A stretch of DNA of 64,000 bases from SLDF01 sp964537925 (GTDB taxonomy: Bacteria > Bacteroidota > Bacteroidia > Chitinophagales > Saprospiraceae), in NCBI GenBank assembly GCA_964537925.1, contig CAZICV010000004.1:124001-188000 (forward strand), read 5' to 3'. The notes under the pieces were generated by a model. That model was not told the DNA's origin, did not search any database, and worked only from the letters and a program-made list of their open reading frames with translations. A program made the position numbers and the translations under genes. Position 1 is the first letter of the stretch. Every line of letters starts with the position of its first letter. This document shows, in pieces, positions 54,255 through 63,124 of the stretch.

Positions 54255-54560
54255 TATTTCATTGCCCTGCGCGGGCGGCGGTTCTTTTGTCTTGATGCAA
54301 AAGAACGAAAACATCAAGGCTGGTTTTTAATGCCTGGTTTTCCGAGCGCATCGCTTGCCCGCTGCGCAGCTAAGCCGTTCGCTTACTTTCCAACCAGGCT
54401 GCCATACGTAAGCAGGGCATCCGGGACCATTTCAATCAGCCAGGTTTATACACTGCAGCTCACTTCTGACGCTGCTGCTCCAGCCCTACCCACAGACATG
54501 CTTCTGCGGGAAAACTTACGCCATTAAAAACAGGCCCGTCCTTTGGTGCTATCGACGGGA
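54255..54560 (+). repeat. R2 repeat, copy 2
   Basis: Hairpin GTTCTTTTG-TCTTGATG-CAAAAGAAC (54281-54306) with ATCAAGGCTGG at 54313; ends ATTAAAAACAGGCCCGTCC and GATGGGATG-like sequence directly against R3 copy G. Confidence 0.8.
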
Positions 54561-54561
54561 T

Positions 54562-54593
54562 GTCGTATCTTAATAAGGTGGGGCTTATTGAAA
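54562..54593 (+). repeat. R3 repeat, copy G
   Basis: GTCGTATCTTAATAAGGTG then GGGCTTATTGAAA and GATCGCG. Confidence 0.85.
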
Positions 54594-54630
54594 GATCGCG
54601 ACACACACCGAATAAACTTCGCTCGAGCTC

Positions 54631-54925
54631 TCCCTCTCCTAACAACCGGCCTTATTTTCGAGCAGGTTAGTTTTCAAGACCCGCACACACTGCGCAGGCC
54701 CTCGTGCCAGCCGCGTCGGAGTGAGCCACTAGCTCCAATGAAAAGACAGAACAGATCCGTCGCGAAGCACCTCCGAAATACCACATACCCACCCGCGAAC
54801 GCTTAGCTGCGTGGCTGTGGGCGGGGCGATAGAAAACTGCTGCGAGAAAATACAGCTTGATCTTTGGCTACTTTGTATCAAGACAAAGTAGCGCCGTCTG
54901 CAAGACATACGTCTCTGACGAAAAT
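54631..54925 (-). repeat. R1 repeat, copy 3
   Basis: Same hairpin as copy 1 at 54868-54891, with CTTGAT at 54856. Lies between R3 copies G and H. Confidence 0.8.
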
Positions 54926-54926
54926 T

Positions 54927-54957
54927 TCGTATCTTAATAAGATGGGCCTTATTGAAA
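54927..54957 (+). repeat. R3 repeat, copy H
   Basis: TCGTATCTTAATAAGATG then GGCCTTATTGAAA and C; last eight bases ATTGAAAC. Directly follows R1 copy 3. Confidence 0.85.
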
Positions 54958-55021
54958 CAGCGCCGTACGAGCACCGACAAAAACGGGTCCTCAATGCCAC
55001 CCTTCAAAACGCTCCCCTCTC

Positions 55022-55059
55022 CCATCTGTGCAAATCCGTACAATCTGTGAGAAACAGTA
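55022..55059 (+). repeat. M4 palindrome, 3' half only
   Basis: CATCTGTGCAAATCCGTAC then AATCTGTGAGAAAC, 65 bases after R3 copy H. Confidence 0.6.
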
Positions 55060-55404
55060 TGCGGACGAGGTAACAACCACCAGCACCAATTACCGGTCAA
55101 GGCCAATCACCTCGGCCACCTGGTAAAAGCTTCGCTACAGGATCATGAGCTGGATCCGCACCACATCATCACCACAATGGATAATATGACCTTGGCCAAC
55201 CCACCCAAAGACAAATGCACATACCCCTTACTATCAATGAAATAATCAAATATATCCCTGCCAGAAAGCTCAAACCATATCATCCAACTGTGCCAAAATA
55301 GGTATATTTACCCACGCAAATTGCGTATTTATACGCACAAGGTTTTAAAAGCGCAAGCCTACCTTCACGTTGGTTATATTTTTTTAATCACCTGATTTAC
55401 CAAC
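55060..55404. other. intergenic region before the second lipoprotein
   Basis: About 345 bases without a gene. Includes the perfect palindrome TGCGTAT-TT-ATACGCA at 55322-55337 and, 20 bases earlier, GGTA-TATT-TACC, both good operator candidates, and near the end TTGGTTATATTTTT. Confidence 0.5.
55322..55337. promoter_or_regulatory. candidate operator palindrome
   Basis: TGCGTAT-TT-ATACGCA, 68 bases before the lipoprotein start. Confidence 0.45.
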
Positions 55405-56139
55405 ATGAAATTTTTAAGCCGATTTCTACCTGCAGTCCTCTTGTTCTTCTTTGTCTCATGTAAAGAAGAGACCCGGACACCAGTCCGACCGGGAATAAGC
55501 ATTGATGTTCCCATTGCCCTCACGCCTGTAACAATTACAGCTATTCATGACCAGTTCTGCATTGAGCTTTGCGATTCAGTCGCAGCATGGATGGACAGAG
55601 GGCTTACTTACGGTCAGATCATTTCGACAACATACAATACCTTTCTCATCGGGAAAATGGCCAATACATTGGGCATGACGACTGTTGATGTTGAAAATGC
55701 CTACACAGCGCTGGGCATCAATGCCGGCAATTACACCACCTTTGCGGAGGTCTATAAAGACTCAATACCTGCCATGTATGCTGATTTCATGGAAAGCATG
55801 GAACTGGCGCTGGACGCAAGCACTGACAGCGATTCTATCCTGTCAGAATTGGAGAAAATACGATTGTATTATCACGATCACCTGGACCCAACCGAAGTGG
55901 ATGCTATAATTGCGGTAGCCAAAAGTTCTTCCCCTTTTTGGAATGACAATACACCCAACTGTGTTTATGGAGATCCCTACTATGCCAGACGCAACCCATG
56001 TCGCGAGCAGATTGCCCTATCAGATGTTACGGGTGGTCTATGGGGAATAACTGGCGGGCTGATCGGGGTCATGTTTGGTGCTATCGGAGGAACCCTGGGG
56101 TCGGCTGTGGTTTCCATTGCTTATGGCGGATGCCCTTGA
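55405..56139 (+). CDS. lipoprotein with glycine-zipper C-terminus
   Basis: 244 residues; lipobox FFVSC gives Cys at about 19. A helical body (SVAAWMDRGLTYGQIIS to LDASTDSDSILSELEKIR) is followed by VAKSSSPFWNDN and the Gly-rich end: DVTGGLWGITGGLIGVMFGA, then IGGTLGSAVVSIAYGGCP. The GxxxG-like spacing suggests membrane insertion or helix packing, as in some class II bacteriocins. Matches the gene at 40669 in layout and in having a small membrane protein next; sequence identity is low. Confidence 0.65.
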   Translation: MKFLSRFLPAVLLFFFVSCKEETRTPVRPGISIDVPIALTPVTITAIHDQFCIELCDSVAAWMDRGLTYGQIISTTYNTFLIGKMANTLGMTTVDVENAYTALGINAGNYTTFAEVYKDSIPAMYADFMESMELALDASTDSDSILSELEKIRLYYHDHLDPTEVDAIIAVAKSSSPFWNDNTPNCVYGDPYYARRNPCREQIALSDVTGGLWGITGGLIGVMFGAIGGTLGSAVVSIAYGGCP

Positions 56140-56162
56140 TTGATGAACGAAAAGACAAAAAG

Positions 56163-56390
56163 ATGTTCCTGAAAAAACATCCCTTCAAATGGGCGCTCTT
56201 CATGTTCTTCGCCATAGAATGCACCAATTGGGTGTTCTTCTATGCAACATACAGTGCCTATCTCCGTGGAGACCCGGTAAAGTACTTGCTGACCTGTGTA
56301 GCAAAATTGGCCATCTTCCTGGCACTAGCCTGCTTCTACAAGCCGATACTGCGCTATGTAAGCAGCCGCCAATCCGACAGAGCCAGTTAG
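56163..56390 (+). CDS. small membrane protein paired with the second lipoprotein
   Basis: 75 residues from ATG 56163; ATG 56130, overlapping the lipoprotein end, would give 86, equal to its counterpart at 41512. Two membrane segments (WALFMFFAIECTNWVFFYATY and YLLTCVAKLAIFLALACFY). Basic N- and C-termini. Function unknown, by position a partner of the lipoprotein. Confidence 0.6.
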   Translation: MFLKKHPFKWALFMFFAIECTNWVFFYATYSAYLRGDPVKYLLTCVAKLAIFLALACFYKPILRYVSSRQSDRAS

Positions 56391-56524
56391 GCTGTGCCGG
56401 AACTTATAGGAAGACTGTTCTCCTATGCCCGGAGAACAGTCTTTTATATTCTAAGCCATACAGAGACGATACATCAGAGTCCATCAACTCCCTTATCAAC
56501 GCAAGATATATAAAGTAGCCTGTG

Positions 56525-57082
56525 ATGTATAAATCAATTATAATCATATTTTTATCATTGACTTCTTGCAGTTATCACCGCTTCGAATACGACCTGAATG
56601 ACGGTAAAAAACCTGTTACCAAAGTTCTTTTAGAAGATATGAAAGACACATTTTTTTTCGAGAAGGCTAAGCAAGAGTATGGTGGAGCTCGTCTAATAGA
56701 TGGGTTTAGAATTGTTTCAAGCGATACCTCTTTCATAGTAGGTGCTTCTTTAATGCTCTGTGAAAGTGCATCGTGGGAGTCACAAATCAATGAATATTTG
56801 CAAGGGATTGATATTCATTTGGAGGGTGATACAAAATATATACTTGAGAAGAACTTAGACTGTACAGGTGGTAATCTTCGCTTAGAGACGACTTACATCA
56901 TTGAGAAAGAGGGCGGATACACTCTGTATACAGTAATAAGCTTCAACTCTTCGGACTACTGTGTCCAATCCTATGTTTATACTTTCTGGAGAGGAGAGTA
57001 TGAGACATGTTTTCTCCTGAATATACATAAAACAAAAATACCTGGCATTATTTTCTACCAGAGATCTCCAGAAACCAAGTAG
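56525..57082 (+). CDS. AT-rich putative lipoprotein
   Basis: 185 residues from ATG 56525 (GTG 56522 just before it). Lipoprotein signal IIIIFLSLTSCSY with Cys at about 15. The mature part is a mixed alpha/beta domain (KKPVTKVLLEDMKDTFFFEKAK, LRLETTYIIEKEGGYTLYTVISFN) with several Cys. No family recognised. Composition is lower in GC than the pair before it. The right end abuts R1 copy 4. Confidence 0.6.
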   Translation: MYKSIIIIFLSLTSCSYHRFEYDLNDGKKPVTKVLLEDMKDTFFFEKAKQEYGGARLIDGFRIVSSDTSFIVGASLMLCESASWESQINEYLQGIDIHLEGDTKYILEKNLDCTGGNLRLETTYIIEKEGGYTLYTVISFNSSDYCVQSYVYTFWRGEYETCFLLNIHKTKIPGIIFYQRSPETK

Positions 57083-57084
57083 TC

Positions 57085-57378
57085 TTCCCGCCAAACCCGG
57101 CCTTATTTTCGAGCAGGTTAGTTTTCAAGACCCGCACACCCTGCGTAGGCCCTCGTGCCAGCCGCGTCGGAGTGAGCCCCAGCCTCAACGAAAGGACAGA
57201 ACGAAGATCAGCTGCTAAGCACCTCCGAAATGCCACATACCCGCCCGCGAACGCTTAGCTGCGTGGCGTGGTCGGGGTCGCTTGAAAACTGAGCGAGAAA
57301 ATATAGCCTTGACTTTTACGCCACTTTGTGTCAAGACGAAGTGTTGCCGTCCGCAGGACATACATCTCTGATGAAAAA
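57085..57378 (-). repeat. R1 repeat, copy 4
   Basis: The partner of the loop changed with it: CTTGAC at 57308 and loop GTCAAG, versus CTTGAT and ATCAAG elsewhere. The stem is partly decayed (CCACTTTGT/ACGAAGTGT). It is followed to about 57466 by a short start of R2 (CCCTGCGCGG). Confidence 0.75.
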
Positions 57379-57466
57379 CTCTCGGTCTCACCATTACAAA
57401 CTGTACGTGGTATCACTGAGCTGTTCAAAAGGCATTCTATCTCATTGCCCTGCGCGGACTATTGGC

Positions 57467-57542
57467 TCACAGATCACACAGACGACCACAGATCACTTCT
57501 CCCAACACCAAAACATCTGTGCAGATCCGTGGCATCTGTGAG
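57467..57542 (+). repeat. M4 palindrome, full copy
   Basis: Ends CTCACAGA and TCTGTGAG; inside, further CACAGAT and ATCTGTG pairs. 76 bases. Confidence 0.7.
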
Positions 57543-57605
57543 AGGCAACATGGAGGCGATGTAGCGCCATCAGCAGCAGCAGCACACCTCTCCGACGCAA
57601 AAAAT

Positions 57606-57629
57606 CCGTATCTTAATAGAACAGGCCCA
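57606..57629 (+). repeat. R3 repeat, copy I (5' part only)
   Basis: CCGTATCTTAATAGAAC then AGGCCCAC; the handle is lost. Confidence 0.7.
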
Positions 57630-57717
57630 CCGGTTTCGACTACAACAAAAGCGGATCCGGCTACATCCGTTCCCTGCGATCCCCGCAGCTTTGTATCATC
57701 AATCAAAACGATCAGAA

Positions 57718-58509
57718 ATGGAACTAAAGCAGAGCACCATCCTCATCACAGGCGGCACAAGCGGCATAGGCCTGGAGCTCGTCAAACAACTCACCGGGCA
57801 GGGAGCCAACATCATCGTCACAGGACGTAACCTCAACGCACTGAACGAAACGAAAAGGATGTTCCCCAAAGTCCACATATTTCAGAGCGATGTAAGCAAC
57901 CCGGACGACATCGAAAAACTCTACCAGGATGTCACGCAGCAGTTCCCGGAACTGAATATCCTCATCAACAACGCAGGATTGATGCGATTGATAGACCTGC
58001 AGGACAGCACACTCGACCTGGAAAACATCAACCGGGAGATCGCCACCAACCTGACGGGGACGATCCAGATGGTACACAAGTTCCTGCCGCACTTGCTGAA
58101 AAAGAAATCGGCCGCGATCGTCAATGTCTCATCGGGCATTGCATTCATGCCCTACTCAGTGGCGCCCATCTACAGCGCCACAAAAGCCGGGGTCCGCGCA
58201 TATACACAGGCATTGCGCCTGCAACTGGAAGACACCAATGTGAAAGTGTTTGAAATGATCCCGCCGGGCGTCAAGACCAACCTGCAGAGCGACTGGGCGG
58301 TACAACCCAACCCCGGGATGATGATGGACGCAGATAAAATGGTCGGCGTAGCCATCAAGGGCCTTCTGAGAGACAAGCCCGAACTCAAGCCCTGGCTGAT
58401 CCGCATCATAAAAACGGCGACCAGGATAGCGCCCGGAATGATGCTGAGGTTCGGGCATGGGGAGTTCAGGAAATTCAAAAAGAGCAGGCAATCAAAAACA
58501 GGCGCATGA
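57718..58509 (+). CDS. short-chain dehydrogenase/reductase (DltE-like)
   Basis: 263 residues from ATG 57718. Rossmann fold with TGGTSGIGLELV (cofactor loop), NNAGLM, Ser in VNVSSGIA, and the YSATKAG catalytic Tyr/Lys. It belongs to the classical SDR group resembling DltE-type proteins; substrate unknown. Its stop overlaps the DUF2147 start by four bases, beginning a small operon that runs to the AraC gene. Confidence 0.9.
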   Translation: MELKQSTILITGGTSGIGLELVKQLTGQGANIIVTGRNLNALNETKRMFPKVHIFQSDVSNPDDIEKLYQDVTQQFPELNILINNAGLMRLIDLQDSTLDLENINREIATNLTGTIQMVHKFLPHLLKKKSAAIVNVSSGIAFMPYSVAPIYSATKAGVRAYTQALRLQLEDTNVKVFEMIPPGVKTNLQSDWAVQPNPGMMMDADKMVGVAIKGLLRDKPELKPWLIRIIKTATRIAPGMMLRFGHGEFRKFKKSRQSKTGA

Positions 58510-58952
58510 AGAAGATACGCTTTGCAGCAATCATGCTGTTTGCATCCATTGCCGCGTTTGCACAGCAAATACCAGCCGACAAGATCATCGGTATCTGGGA
58601 AAGTGTAGCATCAGACCCAAAACTGAAATTTGAATTGTACAAATCGGGCAGCAAATACGCTGGCAGGCTGCTGTACGCCTCCAACATGTTCGAAGAAGAT
58701 GGAAAAACGCCGAAAAAGGACTTCAAAAACCCGGACAAAACCCTGCGCGGCAGGTCAAGATACGGCATCACGAATATTACCAACCTGGTCTATGACGACG
58801 GAGAATACACGAGCGGCAACTTATACAATCCCGAGGAAGGCAGAAATTACAGTGTAAAAGCGAAGCTCAAAAGCATCAATGAACTGGATTTCCGCGGCTA
58901 TATCGGTATCTCTCTACTGGGAAAGACAATGAAATTCAAAAGGGTTCAATAA
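58506..58952 (+). CDS. DUF2147 secreted protein
   Basis: 148 residues. Signal sequence (FAAIMLFASIAAFAQ), then a lipocalin-like DUF2147 domain: IIGIWESVASDPKLKFELYKSG, KTLRGRSRYGITNIT, LDFRGYIGISLLGKTMKFKR. DUF2147 proteins are periplasmic and poorly understood; often near lipid or stress genes. Coupled to the SDR gene. Confidence 0.85.
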   Translation: MKKIRFAAIMLFASIAAFAQQIPADKIIGIWESVASDPKLKFELYKSGSKYAGRLLYASNMFEEDGKTPKKDFKNPDKTLRGRSRYGITNITNLVYDDGEYTSGNLYNPEEGRNYSVKAKLKSINELDFRGYIGISLLGKTMKFKRVQ

Positions 58953-59155
58953 GAGCCGGAAAGTAAACAGCGACACCGGCAACAATAATCGGTACAGGCT
59001 CCGGGGCATTCCGCCAGGCGGGTTTCTCCTGTATCCTGATCACAGGAATCCATACCCGGCTAAAGCTGAAACGGCACGGACAACTGCCATGACCGGTGTT
59101 CCGGTTGCACTATTGACATACTCTATACAGACAACACTTAATATCTTTAACTGAA

Positions 59156-59509
59156 ATGATCAGGAACATAATTTCCCTCGCACTGCTGGCAACATCCGTA
59201 CTGCTGAGTTTCAGGCACGGATGGGATGCTTTCAACTACAAGAACCACCCGCAATCCGCCAAAATGATGTCCGAACTGGGTATCAGTGAAACACTCGTAC
59301 CGTTCTTCGGTATACTGACTATGGTCATCGGCGTATTACTGCTGATACCCAAGACGTTTTTCCTGGGCAACCTGCTGAACGCGATCTCCATTGTTTTGAT
59401 CATGGCCCTGGCGCTGCGGGCCGGGAATTACAAACTGGCCTTGATCGAGATCCCGTTTCTGGCCCTGCCATTGATCCTGATATGGCTTAAATACCCGTTT
59501 AAAGGTTAA
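59156..59509 (+). CDS. DoxX-like small membrane protein
   Basis: 117 residues, four membrane segments (IISLALLATSVLLSF; TLVPFFGILTMVIGVLLLI; FFLGNLLNAISIVLIMALAL; LIEIPFLALPLILIWL), the pattern of DoxX-like proteins. About 200 bases without a gene precede it, including a GC-rich CCGCCAGGCGG hairpin; 12 bases separate it from the AraC gene. Confidence 0.75.
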   Translation: MIRNIISLALLATSVLLSFRHGWDAFNYKNHPQSAKMMSELGISETLVPFFGILTMVIGVLLLIPKTFFLGNLLNAISIVLIMALALRAGNYKLALIEIPFLALPLILIWLKYPFKG

Positions 59510-59521
59510 AACTGCTGTGTT

Positions 59522-60442
59522 ATGACAAATACAAAACCCATCAGGATCAAAACCATCACCGAAGGCCACCGGCTGATGGGCCTGCCCGGCCCCGGTCACC
59601 CGCTCATCAGCGTAGTGAACTACGCCATGCTGCAGACGCCTGCCGCAGACACTTCCACAAGGGGTGTACTGTTTGACTTTTACTTTATCTCGCTCAAGAG
59701 GGGGTTCAGCAACAAGCTCCACTACGGCCAGCAGCAATACGATTTTGACGAGGGGATGATGTACTTCATTGCCCCCAATCAACTGCTGAGGGGTGCGGGT
59801 CCCGGACCCGATGACGACCTGACGGGCTGGATACTGCTCGTACATCCCGACCTGCTCTGGGGCACACCGCTGGCCGGGAAGATCCGCAGATACGAGTACT
59901 TTGACTACTCCGTGCATGAGGCCCTGTTCCTCTCGGACAAGGAGGAGACGATCATCAACGGCATCATCGACAATATCCGGAACGAATACCAGTCCAATAT
60001 CGACAAGTTCAGCCAGGACATCCTCATATCGCACCTGGAGACCCTGCTGAGCTATGCGGAGCGCTTCTACCAGCGCCAGTTCATCACCCGTAAAAAGAGC
60101 AGCCACCAGCTCCTCGACCGCCTGGAGACCTTGCTCGACGGCTACTTCGACAGCCACGATACGGCGACAAGGGGCCTCCCGTCCGTGCAATACATGGCCG
60201 AAGCGCTCAACGTATCGCCCGGCTACCTGAGCGGACTGCTCAAGACGCTGACAGGTCAGGGTGCACAGCAGCACATCCACGGCAAACTCATCGAGAAGGC
60301 CAAGGAAAAACTGTCCACTACCGACTTGTCAGTCAGCCAGATCGCCTATGAGCTGGGCTTCGAGCACCCCCAGTCGTTCAGCAAACTGTTCAAGACCAGG
60401 ACAAACCTGTCGCCGCTGGAGTTCCGCCGGTCATTCAACTGA
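59522..60442 (+). CDS. AraC-family transcriptional regulator
   Basis: 306 residues. N-terminal sensor-type domain (residues 1-180), then two helix-turn-helix motifs: VQYMAEALNVSPGYLSGLLKTLTG and VSQIAYELGFEHPQSFSKLFKTRTNLSPLEFRRSF. The DNA-binding end is standard for AraC/XylS. Last of the SDR-DUF2147-DoxX group; it probably controls that group, but this is inferred from position. Confidence 0.92.
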   Translation: MTNTKPIRIKTITEGHRLMGLPGPGHPLISVVNYAMLQTPAADTSTRGVLFDFYFISLKRGFSNKLHYGQQQYDFDEGMMYFIAPNQLLRGAGPGPDDDLTGWILLVHPDLLWGTPLAGKIRRYEYFDYSVHEALFLSDKEETIINGIIDNIRNEYQSNIDKFSQDILISHLETLLSYAERFYQRQFITRKKSSHQLLDRLETLLDGYFDSHDTATRGLPSVQYMAEALNVSPGYLSGLLKTLTGQGAQQHIHGKLIEKAKEKLSTTDLSVSQIAYELGFEHPQSFSKLFKTRTNLSPLEFRRSFN

Positions 60443-60586
60443 CGACCGCTCTGCCTGCAGGAGGGCTCTCGTGGATTGCCTGGATTTGTTCCGGGCCAAA
60501 CCCTTTCCTCTCCTGATAAGCACTCAGTCAAATCGCGGTTCTTCTCAAGTGGACGGTTTTCAAGACCCCCACCCTGCGCGAACTGT

Positions 60587-60669
60587 TCGCCCACAGAGAG
60601 CACAAGGCGTGTACAGATCATTTGTCCCGACACCAAAACATCTGTGTAAATCCGTGGTATCTGTGAGTG
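60587..60669 (+). repeat. M4 palindrome, copy at the AraC/T9SS junction
   Basis: Begins CGCCCACAGAGAGCACAAGG and ends GTGGTATCTGTGAGTG; nearly identical to the 63022 copy, with the left arm slightly decayed. Confidence 0.7.
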
Positions 60670-60691
60670 CTTTGTTCCTGACGCAAAAATT

Positions 60692-60714
60692 CCGTATCTT
60701 AATAGGATAAGCCC
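60692..60714 (+). repeat. R3 repeat, copy J (5' part)
   Basis: CCGTATCTTAATAGGATAAG then CCC; no handle. Follows GACGCAAAAATT as copies F and K do. Confidence 0.7.
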
Positions 60715-60986
60715 GGTCCAACAGGACAGGCCCGGTCACAGCACAGCATCTCATAAAACAGTTGCAAAAAGCCGGGTAAAACTCACCAAAATTCACTATA
60801 TTGAACGTGGATCGCTGCTGACCCGAAGCCAACGGCTCCTAAACCGCGATCTACTCCCGTCGTGTACTCCCGTACAACCCTACCTGCGCCCCCTCGCAGA
60901 CAGATTTTCCGTGAACCTGTCCTGCCCGTTTGATAGACTTACCGGGCTGCAATAACCGATCTATTCACATTTAAAAAACATGTAAT

Positions 60987-62789
60987 ATGAAAAGATCCGT
61001 ATTCATCTTTGCCGCTGTTTTGCTGGTCTGGGCTGTATCCGCACAGTCGAACAACATGACCTATTACCTGGACGACTACGATGTGCGGGGGAAAAGGGTC
61101 ACTGTGATTCCCGGCACGGTACAGCCCTGCGTCGGCAATCCCGCCAACTGCGACCAGATCGTGTTCAGCACCAGCGCACATGCTATCGCCAAACCGCAGG
61201 AGTTCATGCTGATCAGAACCGATTTCTACGGCAATTTTTCACAGGCTTCGCTGCATGCCCATGAAATGGAACTGCACCACATCATTACCACTGCGGACAA
61301 TGGTATACTGGTCGCCGGGATACCGAACAGGATCAATGCCGACGCACTGGCCATGCTGGCAGTCATCAAGCTCGACGCCTCGCTGAATGTACAGTGGTCC
61401 AGGCAGATCCCGCTTCGCTACAGGAATATCCTGCTGGGACGCGAGAACATAGGTATCGAAGCGGTATATTACCCGGACCTGGACGAGGAGCACTATTTCA
61501 TTGCCTGCAATGAAGGAAGCCCGATTGCCTCTGTAAGTGAAGACGGCGTCATATCCGTCGTCCGCATCGACCAGAACGGTAACCTCATCTGGCACAAGAC
61601 CTACGAAAACCAGTCCAGACCTCTTGATCTTCCCGGCCCGCCTTATTACGGAGTAGTCCTGTATCAGAAGGACGGTGTCAATGACCTGACAACCTATATG
61701 GACGAAGACCAGGGCAAGCTATTGCTGTGTATCACCGGTACCAGGTACAGCTATCTGCACTTCTGGGGCAGTCAGCAGATCGACAACCAGCTTTTCTTCA
61801 TGTCGATTGACGAGGACGGCGACATCGTATACGACTACCAGATCTATCACACCAATCACTATGCCTTTGCGCCGGATATGGTCTGGGACGGCACCCATCT
61901 CGTAACTATATACGAACAGCAGCATACCTTCCCCTCTCCTCCCGCACCCCCCACTTATATCACCGGTATCGTCAGGCTGAACCCGGACCTTACGATTGTA
62001 GACCAGTACTACTACGAGCCATTTTACCCGCGCCTGCTCTCCTACAGGGGCCAGTCCATCACACTGGGCCTTAACGGAGAATATGTGGTAGGTTGCTGGA
62101 AAACGGGAGACCCCGCCGGCCGTACGGCGGGATTTTTCCTCATCGATCCCGTCACGATGACTACTTCGCCCCTGCGCCTGCACAACCAGCTCAGGGACCA
62201 AGTCTACTATGACCAGAAGCATTTCACGGATGCCGCCGGGTTCCATTATATGATACCGACCGTCAATAAGGCCTATTCATCCGCATTGCATGACCGGCCC
62301 AGGCTGCTCAAGGCGGACCCGACCCTGATGGAAACCTGCGGTGGCTACGATGAGAGCGTGCTTATCACACCCGGCTATGGCAGCATGTTGTACTATTCCA
62401 GGCAGGAAGTGCCCGGTTATGAGATTTACGATTACTATTTCGGTATCGAAGAAATGGACTTCCAGCAGGATCGCTGTATCGACGATCCCGACCCGACGAC
62501 CTACCGCCCGGCAACAGGAAGCGGCTCCGCGACAGAACCGGCAGTATCGCCTACGCTGCTGTCCGGTATCGCAGAGCCGGTCAACGTCCGCTATCACAGC
62601 GACACGGAAGGATTCATGGACATAGCAGTATACAACACCCTGGGTCAACTGATCGATGAACAAAGGACTGCAGCCCACAAAGGCGACAATAGTTTCACCG
62701 TCAATGCCCGCTTCGCGCCGGGTATCAACCTGGTGACGCTTTCGTGCAATGGGGTGACGACGACAAGAAAGATCATAGTCGGTCAGTAG
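60987..62789 (+). CDS. T9SS-exported protein
   Basis: 600 residues. Signal sequence (VFIFAAVLLVWAVSAQ), a long beta-rich body with repeats like LMIRTDFYGNFSQ and IDQNGNLIWHKTYEN, typical of Bacteroidota beta-propeller-like secreted proteins, and a C-terminal T9SS type A sorting domain (DIAVYNTLGQLIDEQRT to TTRKIIVGQ). No enzyme motif seen. It stands between two repeat clusters. Confidence 0.82.
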   Translation: MKRSVFIFAAVLLVWAVSAQSNNMTYYLDDYDVRGKRVTVIPGTVQPCVGNPANCDQIVFSTSAHAIAKPQEFMLIRTDFYGNFSQASLHAHEMELHHIITTADNGILVAGIPNRINADALAMLAVIKLDASLNVQWSRQIPLRYRNILLGRENIGIEAVYYPDLDEEHYFIACNEGSPIASVSEDGVISVVRIDQNGNLIWHKTYENQSRPLDLPGPPYYGVVLYQKDGVNDLTTYMDEDQGKLLLCITGTRYSYLHFWGSQQIDNQLFFMSIDEDGDIVYDYQIYHTNHYAFAPDMVWDGTHLVTIYEQQHTFPSPPAPPTYITGIVRLNPDLTIVDQYYYEPFYPRLLSYRGQSITLGLNGEYVVGCWKTGDPAGRTAGFFLIDPVTMTTSPLRLHNQLRDQVYYDQKHFTDAAGFHYMIPTVNKAYSSALHDRPRLLKADPTLMETCGGYDESVLITPGYGSMLYYSRQEVPGYEIYDYYFGIEEMDFQQDRCIDDPDPTTYRPATGSGSATEPAVSPTLLSGIAEPVNVRYHSDTEGFMDIAVYNTLGQLIDEQRTAAHKGDNSFTVNARFAPGINLVTLSCNGVTTTRKIIVGQ

Positions 62790-62852
62790 TATGTCGGGAG
62801 CAAAGGGGTCGGCATAAGTCGGCCCCCTTTCGCTGACAGGGACTTGTCGGTA

Positions 62853-63018
62853 ACCTCTCCCAAACCTGGCCTTTTTTCCGAGCGACTGGTTTTCAATACT
62901 CGCCCACCTTGCGCAGGCATTCGTGCCAGTCGCGTCGGAGTGCCACAAGTGCCGCCGAAAAGACAGCGCAAAGCTCAGCCACAAAGCAGCTCTGGAATCC
63001 CCAACCTGCCCGCGAACT
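62853..63018 (-). repeat. R1 repeat, copy 5 (one end only)
   Basis: Holds CTCTCCCAAACCTGGCC, GTTTTCAATACTCGC and TCGTGCCAGTCGCGTCGGAG; the hairpin end is missing and is replaced by M4. Confidence 0.7.
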
Positions 63019-63021
63019 GTT

Positions 63022-63103
63022 CGCTCACAGAGATCACAAGGCGTACACAGATCACTTGTTCCGACACCAAAACATCTGTGTAAATCCGTGGTATCTGTGA
63101 GCG
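63022..63103 (+). repeat. M4 palindrome, best-preserved copy
   Basis: Perfect ten-base ends CGCTCACAGA and TCTGTGAGCG enclose 62 bases with more CACAGATC/ATCTGTG pairing. Confidence 0.75.
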
Positions 63104-63124
63104 CTTTGTTTCCGGCGCAAAATT

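Larger units (their letters stand above)
60443..60986. other. repeat-containing intergenic region
   Basis: 544 bases with a fragment of the R1 start (GGTTTTCAAGACCC, about 60553), an M4 copy and R3 copy J, then about 250 bases in which I recognise nothing before the T9SS gene. Confidence 0.6.
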
